Shown: one piece after another, positions 22,848 to 23,218 of the stretch
How positions within the stretch are numbered: position 1 is the stretch's first letter
How the letters are laid out: every line of letters begins with the position of its first letter
Assembly (NCBI GenBank): GCA_045636205.1
Contig: JAZTXE010000031.1
Span: forward strand, 1 to 23,218
Direction of reading: 5' to 3'
DNA from: JAZRUF01 sp045636205
GTDB taxonomy: Bacteria; Bacillota; Clostridia; Oscillospirales; JAAYXM01
Length of the DNA stretch: 23,218 bases
Position numbers and translations under genes: made by a program
Notes under the pieces: generated by a model
What the model saw: the letters and a program-made list of their open reading frames with translations, nothing else
Database searches by the model: none
What the model was told of the DNA's origin: nothing

Positions 22848-22970
22848 GGCTTCTCCTTGAGGAGAGGCTCCGCCGTAGGCGGTGGTGAGGTGTAAACTCT
22901 TAAGCAATCGTTATCCTTTTCCACCTCATCCGTCAGCTACCGCTGACACCTTCCCCTCAAGGGGAAGGCT
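22848..22970. mobile_element. Hairpin-ended repeat element C, empty and diverged
   Basis: 123 bp with the same plan as A and B: outer hairpins TTCTCC-TTGA-GGAGA(G) and TTCCCC-TCAA-GGGGAA, and GAGGTG/CACCTC facing inward. The inner hairpins differ in sequence but still pair (CCGCC-GTA-GGCGG; GTCAGC-TACC-GCTGAC). The interior is about 30 bp without coding potential. Confidence 0.7.
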
Positions 22971-23037
22971 TTTATATTTCGCCAAATTTCGACATTCTTA
23001 ATATCTCAAATCCAAGTTAAGAGCAAAAATTCCTAAT

Positions 23038-23126
23038 TTCTAACTCCTAACTGCTTACGGGCGACCACACAGGGGCGCCCCTACTTCTAACTCCTAACGG
23101 GCGACCACACAGGGGCGCCCCTACTT
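23038..23126. repeat. Two-copy tandem GC-rich repeat downstream of polA
   Basis: A unit of TTCTAACTCCTAAC followed by CGGGCGACCACACAGGGGCG and CCCCTACTT occurs twice, cores at 23057-23086 and 23097-23126, offset 40 bp; the first carries TGCTTA as extra. GGGCG/CGCCC can form a hairpin. Similar GGGCGACCACACAGGG-type intergenic repeats are familiar from gut Firmicutes, from memory only. Confidence 0.75.
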
Positions 23127-23129
23127 TCA

Positions 23130-23218
23130 TCATTTCATCTCAAACCAGCTATTGCCTGTTTTCATATCTACTTTAAGCGGGAGAGCAAGGGAAACGGCGT
23201 TTTCCATTTCTTCTCTTA
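23130..23218 (-). CDS. polA: DNA polymerase I, C-terminal fragment
   Basis: The last 29 codons of a minus-strand gene running off the right edge. The product reads REEMENAVSLALPLKVDMKT then GNSWFEMK and stop at 23130-23132. The pattern M-E-x-A-V-x-L-x-V/L-P-L-K-V-D-x-x-x-G-x-x-W is the standard end of Firmicutes DNA polymerase I. It is too short to show domains. The stop is four bases from the tandem GC-rich repeat, so the accessory stretch sits immediately downstream of polA. Confidence 0.82.
   Translation of the reverse strand, partial: REEMENAVSLALPLKVDMKTGNSWFEMK

Larger units (their letters stand above)
22732..23031. repeat. 19-bp direct repeat bracketing the small peptide and element C
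   Basis: CAAGTTAAGAGCAAAAATT is identical at 22732-22750 and 23013-23031 (offset 281 bp). The first copy overlaps the stop of the 26-residue ORF. Confidence 0.75.

Noticed and set aside
23057..23126. Possible short CRISPR array
   Set aside because: Only two copies with a 10-base gap that is itself repeated sequence; no cas genes and no spacer-like variation.

Overview
The window looks like a chromosomal segment of an anaerobic, Gram-positive Bacillota of class Clostridia, probably a gut-type Oscillospiraceae/Lachnospiraceae relative. The basis is a T-box leader, strong AGGAGG-type ribosome binding sites, an S-layer homology (SLH) exoprotein, clostridial families (DUF4364, TSCPD/four-Cys protein, DUF5050 propeller, LrgAB) and an L-lactate dehydrogenase. 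This is inference; no rRNA or other taxonomic marker is present.

Layout: (1) 2-1158, 3' end of ruvX and a small membrane-anchored protein, ending in a terminator. (2) 1228-3354, a divergent pair, Gfo/Idh/MocA oxidoreductase (-) and AraC-type regulator (+), with an 11-bp direct repeat at 21-bp spacing between their promoters. (3) 3400-5085 (-), a secreted SLH serine protease. (4) 5200-14029, a long aromatic amino acid operon behind a good promoter and a T-box riboswitch: DAHP synthase 1, aroB, aroC, pheA, DAHP synthase 2, aroA, an aroE-aroK fusion and a small TSCPD protein, closed by a terminator. It covers E4P+PEP to chorismate and on to phenylpyruvate, except for 3-dehydroquinate dehydratase, which must be encoded elsewhere. 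(5) 14035-18068 (-), a lactate/malate-type dehydrogenase, then cupin, DUF5050 propeller, lrgB and lrgA. (6) 18167-21083, DUF4364 regulator (+), a hairpin-rich repeat, two bidirectional terminators, a MsmX/UgpC-type ABC ATPase (-) and an RsuA-type pseudouridine synthase (-). (7) 21111-23126, a repeat-rich accessory stretch between rsuA and polA. It has three hairpin-ended elements, one carrying a DUF559 nuclease gene, plus a PHP-domain phosphoesterase, a 26-residue membrane peptide and several direct or tandem repeats. (8) 23130-23218 (-), the 3' end of polA.

The most coherent functional unit is the T-box-controlled aromatic operon, probably sensing uncharged tRNA-Phe. The most novel-looking part is the repeat family at 21147-22970. 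Its ends are paired hairpins whose stems vary in sequence but keep pairing, and its inward-facing GAGGTG motifs act as a ribosome binding site for the nuclease in the one full copy. Two shorter copies lack the gene. This resembles an autonomous element with MITE-like derivatives.
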